Of a stretch of DNA of 64,000 bases, positions 1 through 11,526 are shown one piece after another (within the stretch, counting starts at the first letter, position 1; every line of letters begins with the position of its first letter). Position numbers and translations under genes: made by a program. The notes under the pieces were generated by a model. The model ran no database searches, was not told where the DNA came from, and saw only the letters and a program-made list of their open reading frames with translations. The DNA is from Clarireedia homoeocarpa (taxonomy: Eukaryota > Ascomycota > Leotiomycetes > Helotiales > Rutstroemiaceae), in contig LNKV01000003.1 in NCBI GenBank assembly GCA_001465935.1, positions 1,246,363 to 1,310,362 on the forward strand, read 5' to 3'.

Positions 1-285
1 GATGGTAGACTTGGAATCCAAGTTGAACTCGTTGCGAGTAAATCGACTCAATAGATTGGATTTACCAACGCCAGAGTCTCCGATGAGGACAACTATACGA
101 TGGGAAATACGAGAGTCAGCAATCTAAGCAGGCAATAGTGAAGCGGAGAGAACACAGATGAGGCAGGGCCATTATTTACCCTTGAACAGGAACTATGTGT
201 GAAAGAAAGATTAGTATATGTCATGATTTTCGAGAGTGGAGAAACCATTTAATCATCAACTTACGTCGTATTCGTCATTCGCCAT
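1..285 (-). CDS. ypt3: Rab11/Ypt3-type small GTPase, 5' part only
   Basis: The 5' end of a Rab GTPase gene runs off the left edge. Three exons can be placed: 265-285 (MANDEYD), a 13-base micro-exon 180-192 (FLFK plus one base), and 1-92, which carries the P-loop GDSGVGKSN and the segment SRFTRNEFNLDSKSTI. All splice sites are GT-AG, with introns 193-264 and 93-179, and the phases join without a stop, giving 42 residues. The P-loop and the RNEFNLDSKSTI effector stretch are typical of fungal Rab11/Ypt31/Ypt3, which acts at the trans-Golgi and recycling endosome in exocytosis. The switch II, NKxD and prenylated C-terminal motifs lie outside the window. Family assignment is firm; the exact paralogue is inferred. 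Confidence 0.9.
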
Positions 286-1411
286 GATTGATGTTGAGAT
301 GGAATTCTGTTGTTGAAGGGGGAGGGGGAGGAAAGAGAAGGAAGGGACAGGAAGGTTGAGCAAGACCAGATTCTAATCGGGGATTTCGTTGTCGCGATGG
401 CGGATGCAGGAGTCTGTTTGGTTTTTGGCGAGAACTCCTTGTTCTAAGTTGTTTGTTTGGTCTATGGATGATGGTGGGACTTGTGAGGCGCCAGGGCCTT
501 TTTAATGTTCAAGGCTGTCGTTTATTGTACGGAGCTTGGGAGGGTACGGGAGGGTACGGGAGGGTACAAGAGGGTACGAGGCGAGTTACAAGTACGGAGG
601 ATGAGCCACAGGCTGAGCCTGGTGTGGTGAGGGACCGACGGTACTTTGTACTTTGTCCAGTACGAAGTACTTTGTTTGTACCTTGTTTGTACCTTGTTTG
701 TACCTTGTACTTTGTAACCAAGCCAAGCACAAGGTTTGTAACCAAGCCAAGCACATGCACTTCGTCCTTCGTACTGCCGTCGTTCTTTGTTGAAGCCGTG
801 CTCGTTGCTCGTTGCTCGTTGCTCGTTGCTCGTTGCTCGGTGCTCGTTGCTCGTTGCTCGTTGCTCGTTGCTCGTTGCCCGTTGCTCGTTGCCCGTTGCT
901 CGTTGCCCGTTACTCGTTGCCCGTTACTCGTTGTTATAATCTGTTTGTTTGAGAGTCATGAGGGTGGCCGTTTCAAAATTAGGGTCCAGGAGTCAGAACG
1001 GGCGAGACTGGACTGGCTCTGAGCACCCACCGCACCCCTCCAGCCCGCCAGCCCGCCAGCCCGGAATGCCAATCACGTGATACACCGTCCACCAAATCCA
1101 TAATCCACAATGCCATTTGCCCTTTGCCCTTTGCCCTTTGCCATTTCCTCATCGTGAGACAACGAAAATCAAACTTATCCAATCCGCATGAAAAGGTAAC
1201 AGTGGTGCAAGCGGTAGCTCCGCTTATATAATAGTTGCATAGTTACATACTCCTATCGCACCGGATTTTATATGCACCATCCATCTATGGTCGCTTTCTC
1301 TTGTCACCCGTCTCCAAATTTCGCCTGTCGCGTTGTGGACCCTGGCACATCGGCTCTACGCCAACCATCAAAGAAGCACCCTCTCAAGTAAGGACTGATA
1401 CAAATCCAGCC
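286..1411. other. Divergent spacer, repeat-rich
   Basis: The spacer between the Rab gene (minus) and the chromodomain gene (plus). It holds several short tandem arrays: GGAGGGTACG units near 537-580, GTTTGTACCTT units near 670-715, the GCTCGTT heptamer array, and TTTGCCC units near 1108-1142. Promoters for both genes should lie here; a TATATAA-like sequence is at about 1224. Open frames across it are made of repeats and are not believed. Confidence 0.6.
800..932. repeat. Heptamer tandem array, unit GCTCGTT, 19 units
   Basis: 133 bases made of exactly 19 seven-base units. Most are GCTCGTT. One is GCTCGGT. GCCCGTT and ACTCGTT variants increase toward the right end, so the array is homogeneous on the left and decayed on the right. 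Confidence 0.9.
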
Positions 1412-4400
1412 ATGACGTCCGAAGAGGTGCCAGGTCGGCGCGCTTCCGAAGGTGATATCTCGATGCTTTCACCTGAAACTTCCGAAGATGAGCAGTATTC
1501 CTCGGACCATGAGTTTCTCGTCGAGTGTATTCTATCCGAAAAGGTTCAAGATGGACAGCCGTTGTACTTGATTGAGTGGACTGGTTACCCCCGAGAGATG
1601 TCAACATGGGAACCGCCCGAGAATATTCAAGATCCAGGCATTCTTAAGACCTGGGAAGAACGAAAAATTCTGCAACAGAAAGGTGATGAGGCAACTTTTG
1701 ACGTCGAAGGTTTTGAAGCACAAAAGAAGCAATTTGAGGAAGCAAAAGCACTCCGAAGCCGTTTACGCCATGAGAAAAGAAAGACAATGAGATTGGCCTT
1801 ATCAGAGGGTGATGAAAGTGAAACCGGTAGTGTCTACGCTGAACCAACTGTTAGACCACTGCAAAGTCCCAAACGACAAGCGCTACCTCGATCGCTGATT
1901 GGTGAGAGAAGGAACTCTGCACCACAAAATGCACAGCAAGGAACTAAAAGAACAAAGGTAATCAATAAAAACCACCTCAAATGTGCCTACGTCTAATAGA
2001 GGACCAGGTGCAAAGGCGTATCATAAGCGATGATGATTCATCTGAAGATGAACCACTGACCTCAGGAAGATCGCGAGGTTCTATCTCAAAATCTGCGTCG
2101 GCGGCCATGCCATCAGTAAAGGAAACACCGTCTAGCAAGCAGAATATCCCCAGCCGTCGCGCGGCCCAGGTAGATGCAAGCCATCGAGCAAGCGCTTCCG
2201 ATGCGAACACTAAAACTGCACCTGTTAGCCAAAAATCCTCCATTAAGGGTCTTGAGAATACCACTCATCGAGGTGGCAGAGGTGCGACACGAGGCGCTTC
2301 ATCATTGCTTCCGAAGAACGTGTTTGCAGGCGGTAGAACAAGGCAGAGAAAGCCGACTCTAATAGAATCGGCCACTGATTCGAGCAAGAACCAAAAACAT
2401 TTCAGTCAGTTACGCATGATCAGGCGAGCCGAGCTGGCTGGCAGGCAGCTGGCGGACAAAGCTCCAGATATCGAAGCTCTGCCTGGCGGTCTGTTTGATC
2501 CTTCTAAGAACGTACATGTTCAGCCCATACGACCAGGTACCCTTAAGAAATACTCGTCGGCAAACCAGGAGGATGAAGACTTGTTGCAGTCCGAGTCAAC
2601 AACTAAACAATCCAGACAGCACACTTACAAGGAGACGTCGACTCAATCAACAAAACCTAAAGAAATACCATGGCAAGATATACCCTGGGAACGGCGAACG
2701 GTCTGTTTCTGGTGGTCCAGAAACATACACTGTGAATACGGGAACAGCTGTAAATTTCTTCATATCAACGATCTTAGCTTGCCTGTTGCCCCTCCGCCGG
2801 ACAGCTGGGTAGAATATAGGAGGCCATGTGCTTTTTACAATAAACCGGGAGGTTGCAATAAGGGCGACAGTTGCACTTTTCTGCATGAAAATCTCAATAA
2901 CACCACCACCAACAACACTACCACCAACAACAACACCGTCGGTGGATCAGATTTACAGAGTGCGCTTAGTCTTCCCATGTCGAGCTCTGTGGTGGAACAG
3001 TCTAAGATATGCTACTGGTGGTTCATCCAGGGGCATTGTAGAAAGGGGGATACATGTGACTTCGCGCATACACTGGACAGTACTCGTACGGTAGCGGTGC
3101 CTCATCGACTCGCGCGTGAGCCCTGTCTTGCATCCTTGAGAGGAGAGTGTCGAAATTCTAGAGAAGATTGTCCAAAAGTCCATGCGCACTCTTCCCATGA
3201 TCCAGAACCTGTAGCGCCGGTAGCCCCTGTAGCGCCAATGGCGCCACTAATGTCTGAGGCTCCTCCCATGGCACCAAACTTCACACCAGTCTCGGGATTT
3301 GCGCCATCGTTTAATGCAAAATACAGCGATCAAGCCGAAAATACACCATTTAAATTGCGTGAGCAAGATGTTTGCCTATATTGGAAGAAGGGACAATGCA
3401 GAAATTCAGCGGCTACATGCCGATGGGCTCACAGGGTTTCTGCAGAGACCCCTACACTCAACCAAAGTCACATCCGGACTTCAATTCACCAAGGCTCAAC
3501 TGGGGCCGCTAAACCTACCGTTCACTTTCCCCCCGATCTCTTCGAACACCCTACCGCTTATGGTATGCCAACTATAGAAAACACAGAGGAAGTAATCATG
3601 CCACCTCAAGATCAAAACTCGAACACTGTACCGATGTCGAACCCATTAGAATCAAATACAATTCGTTCAAGAAGCAAAGTTTTGGACTCAGACGAGTCTC
3701 AACGAAAGATCGATCGAGGAGCTTTGAATAATAGGCTCAAAATGGTTATCTTCGGTGCAGGCAGTAACAAAAAACCCATCAAAGTCGATTTTGGAGAATT
3801 ACCTACAGGTAGCCCCTGGGGCAATACTTGCGCAAACTTTGAAGTAATTCGATTTGACCAGATGTGTACAGCACAGGACTTCTATTTTAAATATAAATCA
3901 CCGCAGCATTTATGGGAAGGACATCTTGGTACTGATCCTGCAGAGAGCGGTAGTAGAATGATCATAGGTCAAGTTGCAGAAAATCTTCGACTGGGATCTA
4001 CAGGTCTATTAGCTACGTGCGACGGAGTCGCTATTCTCCTCCACCCAGCCTCGACCGAAGAATGGAAGTACTTAGGAAATACGGCAAGCCCGCCTAGCAA
4101 TTACGAATTAAGATACCTCGTCTTCGACCTTGATAAGCTCATCGCTTCCAGCACCACCTCCCCAGCTTTGATTACGGCACGAGAGGCAGATCAGCCATCA
4201 TCGAAGAATGAAGACTTACCCCCACCTTGCAAATCCAAAGTTGTCAAGACATTGTACGGTCTCAATTACAAGACCTTGCGTGATCTCGATTACGATAATT
4301 CACGGCTAAACAAGAAAGCGCGAAATGCTGACAACTTTTTCTTGATATTTCCAACCTCGGCAACTCATCTGGCGGACTTTATAGCAGCTTGGTTACGTAG

Positions 4401-5822
4401 CTGTCGGAAGCAATGCAAGGTATATAACAGCCAAATAGATGGAGCATGGGACTACTTCGTCCACAGTAGTAGCATCAGTGCCGGTGCAATATTGGTTTAC
4501 GAGACTGTTCTTGCATCTCTTTCTGAGCTACCATGGACACGAGATTTGACTGTGCAAAACAATTTCCTTTTCTGGTGTATCGGAGACTCCACCTCAAGCG
4601 CGCCTCTCTCATTGCACCCAAAAATCAACGGAGTGCCTAACTTCGGTCAGATCACGATAACGCCTCTCTTTCCATTCGGCGCCGCGATATTTGTTACTCC
4701 TAGCTTCCTCGTTGCGGAGCCAGCTATGACATACAAGCTCTTCAAATGGTTCCAGAACAGGCTAAAAAATGCCACTTCTGGTTCATATAAACTTGTCAGC
4801 TGTCATGATCTAAGGACTTATCTTCTGGATCTTGCAGTTCAGGTGATTCCCCTTTGCAGCTTTTCTTCTGGTCGGCATACCCAACTGATATTTAACAGAA
4901 ATCTCGAGACAGAGACGATTTACTGGAGACTTACCATAATTTACCGGAGAAACATGCTATGGCGAGTGAGAAAGGGCTCAGCCATGAAGATTGTCAACTG
5001 AGATTCGATGTTTTCCGATTGTTTGTCGATATACTCGAAAGTGATATTTTGAGTGGTCTCTCTACAATTGATCTTGATCCATCGGAAGATGGAATAATTC
5101 CAGTGCGTTATGCACCAGCGAGCATTGATCCCGACAATGAAAAGGAGTTGGTATCGTGGTTTGCTGGGTGGACAATCTTGAACCTAGGCACCCACCGCAA
5201 ATTCTACGTGGTTGGCTCGTCGACCAAGAACTCTACTCGAGCAATAAAAATGGTACCTGAACTTGGAGAAAACACATCTTCGACAGGCATCCCGAAAATC
5301 CCCTCGATATCATCGTCAGAAATAGGTGGTGGCAACCAGGGTGGTGTGCCTGCAGATTCTATAGGGGGGGATGAGGGAACATCGAAGACACAAGCGGGGC
5401 AAAATGGAAGTTCCATGCCAAATGATGTTGCTATACCCTCTACTAGTTCAATTCCGTCTCCACACTCAGCAGTTGGGGATGGAACACACACTTCGACAAG
5501 CGAAACGATGTCCCCCATACACAACCAATCAGATGAAACCCGCATAACTTCAGATCAAGATACAGATATGATCGGAGCATTAAACCATCCACCTCTTCAA
5601 GAGACTACGAATGATCTCGATGGCCCTTCGACTGCAGCAGGAACAATGCAGACTCCAAGCTCTGAGTACTTGCGGACTGCAATGAAGCCATTGTCCTTTG
5701 AAACTACGGATGTCTGGTATCAGAGATACAGGACAGAAAAACAGGGCTGGGAACATATTTGCGTGGATAAATGGGAACGGGTTCTTAGCTTGCTTGGGGT
5801 GGTGAAGAATGCTTCATCGTAG
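1412..5822 (+). CDS. Chromodomain protein with five CCCH zinc fingers
   Basis: Exons 1412-1957, 2002-4842 and 4899-5822 join in frame to 1,436 residues. The first junction is less certain because the frame requires an intron of only 44 bases ending at the second AG. Residues about 34-90 form a chromodomain: F35, W56 (in LIEWTGYP) and Y59 match the HP1 methyl-lysine cage. Five CCCH fingers follow at about 417-436, 458-477, 519-538, 557-576 and 640-659. The first three are C-x8-C-x5-C-x3-H and the last two C-x7-C-x6-C-x3-H. A basic linker and an Asn/Thr tract (near 2896-2935) separate the modules. The C-terminal 750 residues have a folded-looking part (about 760-1100) that I cannot assign, then a Ser/Thr-rich tail. 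A chromatin-bound RNA-binding or silencing role is inferred from the domain pair. Confidence 0.82.
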
Positions 5823-7975
5823 ACTTGTTTGCGGAGGAGCCGTGGGGGGAGGTTCCTATGTTTGTTTAATATGGAAACGCGCCTTTGCTGACGCTGGGAT
5901 ACCAATTACTTTAAATTTTTATGACAATGAGATGGAGTGAGATGATATTTGGTGACTTTAACTAGCTATGCTTCAACTTCCCTCCGCTTAATTACAACTC
6001 AGATGGCTTCTATGTCTACCCCGGGTACCTAGCGAGATATATGCGGTGACGTCCAAATCCCGCTTATTGTGAAATGGCCTAGGCTGTACCACTGTATCCT
6101 GCTTTCTTCTCAACCCATGAGTTTGTCTGCATACAAATACAGACATACAGCCGCTTGATCCTACTGTATATCTACATATACAAATGCTGGTGTTGACATC
6201 TTCCGTTAATTACCTAAATGCATCTGGATAGTCCTCGGCGTTCATTGCATAAAAGTCTATTGCCAAATGACAGGTCAGATGACGGAACCTTCATATGTGC
6301 ATGGCGCCTCATCTATTTCTTCAAAATTTCTATGGTTTGTAGTTTTTCCTCGTCCACGCTGGGGCGGAGGGTAATTGGAGGATGCGTTAGTGGTGAGAGG
6401 ATGTGCTTAATTTTAGGGTCAGAACTGCTTTGCATTCTTAGAACCACCCAGGACGATCGACCCAAGACGCCTTTCATTTGGCTGCAGATCAGATTCTTGC
6501 TCGCCGTTAGCATTCTCGCTCCCCTTTTTCGCCTATTCTGACACATATATCGAATTTATACGTCTGCCAGGGTGAAGCAAAGAAGAACAGACGTTTTTAC
6601 GATGACTATAGGTAAACTTACTCGCTCGAGATGGGTTGACCCAACTTGTTCACTGATGGCAATTACCTATGATGAGTACTGAAATGCATTTAATCTTAGA
6701 TTGAAGGATTGAAACCGAAGGTTTGGAGCCAGTTGGGTCTTCAATTTGTAAGATGGGGTTTGGTTTACCTTGGAAGTTCTAAAGATGAGAATTCTGTGTG
6801 TCAGAGTCAAGCTTGCACCACAACGAATGGGTCTACGTGTAAGACCGAAAGGCATGAGTTTTTCAAAGACTTCGTTGGCTATGTAACAATGATCAACGAG
6901 CGTAATGAAACAATGCAGCTTTTCTCTGATTCTGAGCACGTGGAGCTCGCCCTACACCTCCACAACATTGTGTCAAATTCAATTCTCTAATCGATCTCAG
7001 TCCTTCATCCCAGTAGACTGAATTGACGCCCTATACTGCGAGCAATTTCTATCAGTCTCATTTAAGTCCATCAGTCCTGCATCCCTCAATGCCACACCTG
7101 CTTGTGTCGATCATGTGGTTGTGCATCTCATAGATAATATCCAGATTAAACTCTGCATTGCAGCTCGTTGCTTCTGCCCACAACCAGGGATTCCACGAAC
7201 AACTCAAGGCCAATGCATATCCCTTGTATTCTAATGAGTGTCATAGCACGATGCGGTGGTCTCAAGCTCTCGTTCCAGCGGCCAGTCGGCAATGTGGCCG
7301 AAGTCGCGGGAACTGCAGTTAGGGAGATGTAGTTCCTTTGTCATTGTACTTAGCTCGTATGTGATTGCTTTTGAACACTCGTGGAGCCTTCCAGAGAAGC
7401 AGTTCTTCGGGAAGTGTCCAAGACTTTCTTCTTTCTGGGCCAACGAATAATTTAACATGTGTTGAGTCGGGTGTAGAATTGGATGTGGGCACACCGAATA
7501 TCACTCATTGGACTTTTTCCATGTCGAGCTCAATATATCTCTTCTCTAGTATTGATATTTTCTTTTGCTGTTCTGTAAGGGTTCAATAAGCGGCTTGAGG
7601 TCTAAGGTCTCTAGTAATCAGAAGGAGAAGATTATCAATTTGCGATATCCTTTGTATCAGTACTACTGCAGGACTTTCCTTCTTCGGATTCTAGGACTCC
7701 CACCCCTTCATCCCTTTAGCTTCGACTGGTTGAGACAAGGAGGTTGAAATCCGAAAGGCTTGATGATGCATCCATCGCCTGCAGCTTCACCATCCCGAGG
7801 GAAAAATGAACGCGATGCAAGTCGAATATCCTTGCCATGGGCTGAATACTCTTCTATCCGACAAGCATATTCTTTCTTCTGCATGTGGTCCAAATCATCT
7901 ACCCAACTCTGGATAACTACCTGCACCTTTGAACGTACTCATTAACCGTCCATGTACCCTGCTACAAAAAGGAAC
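5823..7975. other. Gene-poor region, no supported gene
   Basis: About 2.1 kb following the chromodomain gene. Open frames are short (under 110 codons) on both strands and overlap one another. None has a recognisable domain or convincing splice structure. The minus-strand frame at 7708-7926 is the least random-looking but has no identifiable family. Confidence 0.5.
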
Positions 7976-8201
7976 TGTCGGTTGGCTTAGTATAGCTGTG
8001 GGTGAAACCGATTCGTAGCACCATACTTAGTCACAATGGGGTCTAAGTAGTGCAGTTCAATCGGGTTGAATTCTCTAAACTAGGTGGGAGGGAGAGTTAG
8101 ACTATATAGACCTTCTCTCCCGTACTAATTACTATGCTACAGCGTGTATCCTATGTCCTGTAGTCCCTCTTCGGTAGTTCAGTAAATACACTGAACCGAC
8201 A
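7976..8201 (-). mobile_element. Solo LTR with 5-bp target duplication
   Basis: A 226-base element with termini TGTCGGTT and AACCGACA, flanked on both sides by GGAAC (7971-7975 and 8202-8206), a perfect 5-bp target duplication. Inside are a CTATATAG TATA-like box and segments shared with two decayed copies at 35714-35869 and 36916-37137, which lie in the opposite orientation. Termini, size and duplication are those of a solo long terminal repeat. No internal retrotransposon sequence is nearby. Confidence 0.85.
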
Positions 8202-8360
8202 GGAACAACAATTTTGCCTTGGGACCTAGGAGGTATTCGCGTTCTGCAGTGTTGTGTGATTGTAAGGACAGAAGTTAAGATGACTATACACCCAAATAGC
8301 TTTTAGATCTTAATCGGCGATGATTATCCAATCCTTCCAGCAACAAGAAAAAGAAAAAAA

Positions 8361-8421
<61 letters not shown>

Positions 8422-9425
8422 AAAAAAAAAAGAAGAAAAAAAAGAAAAAGAAAAAGAAGAAGAAATATAATAATTTCAAACAAACACAGCCAAAGTCTTA
8501 TGTGTGAAAGCTTCCGATGGAATGTGACGTGCGGAAACATGCATCGCGGTCGCGTTCCGGCGCACCGGTTCATGGATTAACAACCATCTCAGCCTGGATT
8601 TTGCATTACGGATCCCGGTGTATGGTGCAGTACGACATGCACTTCAGCTGTGTCTGGAGGAAGATTGGCGAAGACCATGGCGCGTGAAAACGGAATAGTG
8701 AGCTTCAGTCTCGGTTGCTGCATCTAGTGCTGACTGCATAGATATGCGATATGCCGACAACAAACACTTGAAAAGATTGAAGCTCGGGATGCAGTCAATA
8801 TGTTTGTTTCTTCTTGAGTGCGTATATGCTGTGTTCCTTTGTTATCATCGATGAGTCACCCAACTTTCTTTTCTTCTTGTCTGGCCGGTGACCCCACAAG
8901 TGGCTTTGTGATCTGTCACAGTACTTTGGGCAGCAGCCTTCGCGATTCGTGAGAAGACAAAATTTGCACATCTAAAGTTATCAGAATGAGTCCTTGAAGA
9001 TGGTTCACATCGGAGACCGTGTCGTGATGAGATCTCGAAGCTCCCCGAAGAGGCAGCCACCCAGTGAAGCTTCGCATACTACTATATCCTAGAAATGAAG
9101 AAACGAAAGACACATGTAGTACTTAAGTACATGTACTTCGCCTCATTCATCTAGTTCATTTACCGGCCTATCTTCCAAGCTTCCTGGACTTTAGTTACAT
9201 GTGTGCTAAGCAGCAAGCAGTCGTTAGTAAAGGTCTTGGTAATTGTCCACATTGCAGCTGAACTCAGATGACGTAGTCAGGAAAGCAATTTAGAATGATA
9301 TAGTTGATATTGGCTGTTCTATACAAAATGTGTATTTCACAATTCTGTATGTTCCAAATAGTGCGGGTATCAAACACCGAACTCATAGGATCACCTAGCC
9401 ACCTCCCTGGTGAATTGAATGGTCC
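8202..9425. other. Gene-poor region with purine tract
   Basis: Apart from the A/G tract at 8346-8462, I see no gene here. Frames across the tract encode poly-lysine or poly-phenylalanine and are artefacts of composition. Confidence 0.5.
8346..8462. repeat. Poly-A/AAG purine tract
   Basis: About 117 bases of almost pure purine on the plus strand: two long A runs broken by single G bases, then AAG/GAAAAA units. Confidence 0.9.
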
Positions 9426-11165
9426 CTACCACTCAACCCAGTCTTTCCAATCCTCCCGCTTATCCATCTCTAGCTCCTCCAGCTTCAATTATTCCTTCTG
9501 CCACTCCTTCTCCAACTCTTGCATTCGCTGCCCCTTCTCCTCCTCTCACTTCTCATCTTCCTGCACATCCCAGACCTTCCTCCAGTTTTTCTTCCACTAG
9601 TCCTTCCACACCTTGTCTCTCCACGCTTGCTTTTCCTCCGCTCTCGGGTGAAGTCTTCCACTGTTCAAATCATCAAAGTTCACGATCGAATCAGCGTTCT
9701 CCCGTCAAACATTTCGCATCGCACACCTCTCAAAAGTTCCTGATATGTCCTCCCCAGATCCCGGAATAGGGGTCCATTTTTTTGTCCATGAGGCTGGAGC
9801 AAGTCTGAACATGTCTCTAGCAAGCTGAGATACTTTAGCACTGGGTTCGACAATGAAATGAACTTTCATATTAAGGTCATTCAGTATATTCAAAAGCTTG
9901 AGCATGGATTTTATAGCTGCATTGAGTCGCATACGATATTGTTGGGTGCGTGTGCGCCTAATGTGGACGCATAGAATTTTCTTGAAGTTTTAGTCAGGAA
10001 GGTAAATGTTGAGCTCTTTACGATACCTGCTGTCAAAGAATGTGTAATTGTCGGTAATGTGTTGAAGAGTTTGTCGGACGGCGAAGAGCTTCATCACTTG
10101 GAAACTAAGTATTTCCCGTCGCTCGGGAGCTCCATTGGGATATCTGTGCATGACCCCACAGAAATGATTTTCGCTGCCTTTATAAATGGCCTAGGTGCCT
10201 ATGACTTGTGGTTCTCCGGAGTATCTGCAGTAGGCCGCAATATAGAGGTTGAGGTCCTTCAAGGTCGTTGATGAATCATCGGATGCAGGCTTGGTGTGTT
10301 GGAGCGGACGAATTTGGTCATAGCCGGAAATTGAATTGGTTTTGTGTAGATTGGAAGCTTCCTTGGCGGCTTTGTTGTCTTGAAGTTTGTTTGTATTGCG
10401 GCTAGTAACCACAATTGCACCTGACTCTTTCCCATTTTTAGGGTTGTTCAACGTGGAAGAATCGAGTCTGAATTGGCAATCTAGGTCCCTAGTTTTCCAG
10501 TACTGGAAAAGCCTCTTTGAAGGACGAACATTAGGTAACATTGGGTATATTTTTGTAAGGTTATATACGTGAGTTGATATATGTTTTAGATCTGGAAGGG
10601 ATTGAATCCAGATATGGAGTCCGAACTGAGTGGTATGTGAATGAAGAAAAGGTGATATTGAGATCGTAATCATGATAAATAAATAAATAATATTCCAAGC
10701 CCATTTTATTCTCAACCGAACTGATCTGTATTTCAGTTTGAACTGACCTCTATAATCATCTGGGCTGGCGCCTATAACTGATATTTCGGCCTTATCAGTC
10801 CAGTGCCATCGACGTGTATCTTCCATCCACGGTTGTGGATGAAAGAGAATTTTGCAGGAATGACACTGGCGTGGTGTCTAATGTATATTGATATCTTTCT
10901 TCGCAACTAAAATGTCGCTAAATAGGAAGGAACCTTGAAGCTTGCACTAGGTTCATGGAAGAGCTGCTCAAAGGCACGACCGCAAATTTCAGTCAGATAG
11001 TGATGCAAACATCTGATATCATGATTGTTTGATTCAGGCATGCCAATAATCCGGACAGAGACGGATTTGGTATGGCGGATCTCGCAGTAATACTCGCTTA
11101 GGTCGCCCCGCCCCCTTTTCGTCCGCCGTGAGATTTTGGTGGAGGATCGAAAGGAGCATCGAAGA
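9426..11165 (-). pseudogene. Decayed gene, six in-frame stops, one intact intron
   Basis: One minus-strand frame can be read from 10877 to 9426 (484 codons) with no indel but six internal stops: TAG 10191, TAA 9990, TGA 9705, TAG 9597, TGA 9546, TAA 9489. Upstream, a 56-base GT-AG intron (10878-10933) joins it in phase to an exon reaching about 11100 (it includes DLSEYYCEIRHTKSV). That exon then needs a frameshift at a G-run near 11105-11115 to continue into FFDAPFDPPPKSHGGRK. Visible features are a CHSC pair near the start of the second exon and a charged, Trp-rich, coiled-coil-like C-terminus. Every stop is one C-to-T or G-to-A step from a sense codon (CAG, CAA, CGA or TGG). I do not recognise the family. 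Confidence 0.72.
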
Positions 11166-11526
11166 AACTGAACAGAATGTGAACTTTCACTAATCTAGGA
11201 TATCAAAACAAGCATTGGCGGTAACTGTTCTTGGTTTTATTAAGAACCGAAAGATTTTCAAACATTCCGAGCTTTAACACACCAAGCTGTGATTCATGTA
11301 ACACGTAAGGCTCTGTAGAGTGAAGAATGAGATTTTGGAGGATTTATATCTTTGACTGAGGCCTACGATGGGTTTGGAAAAGACAAGAAAACCATCCACA
11401 ATTGCCTAAGTGAAAGTAGAGCCAATCCGCCTCGAGATCATTGCCTTTCATTCCTATTAGACTATGGAGAACGGAGTCAGATCTCACCCACAGATACATT
11501 TTACAGTTAATATTGTTGGAGAATGG

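Noticed and set aside
453..1022. A 189-codon frame over the heptamer array
   Set aside because: It is largely translated repeat DNA, with no domain or codon signal.
8310..8580. Open frames on both strands through the A/G tract
   Set aside because: They encode poly-Lys or poly-Phe and exist only because of the homopurine composition.
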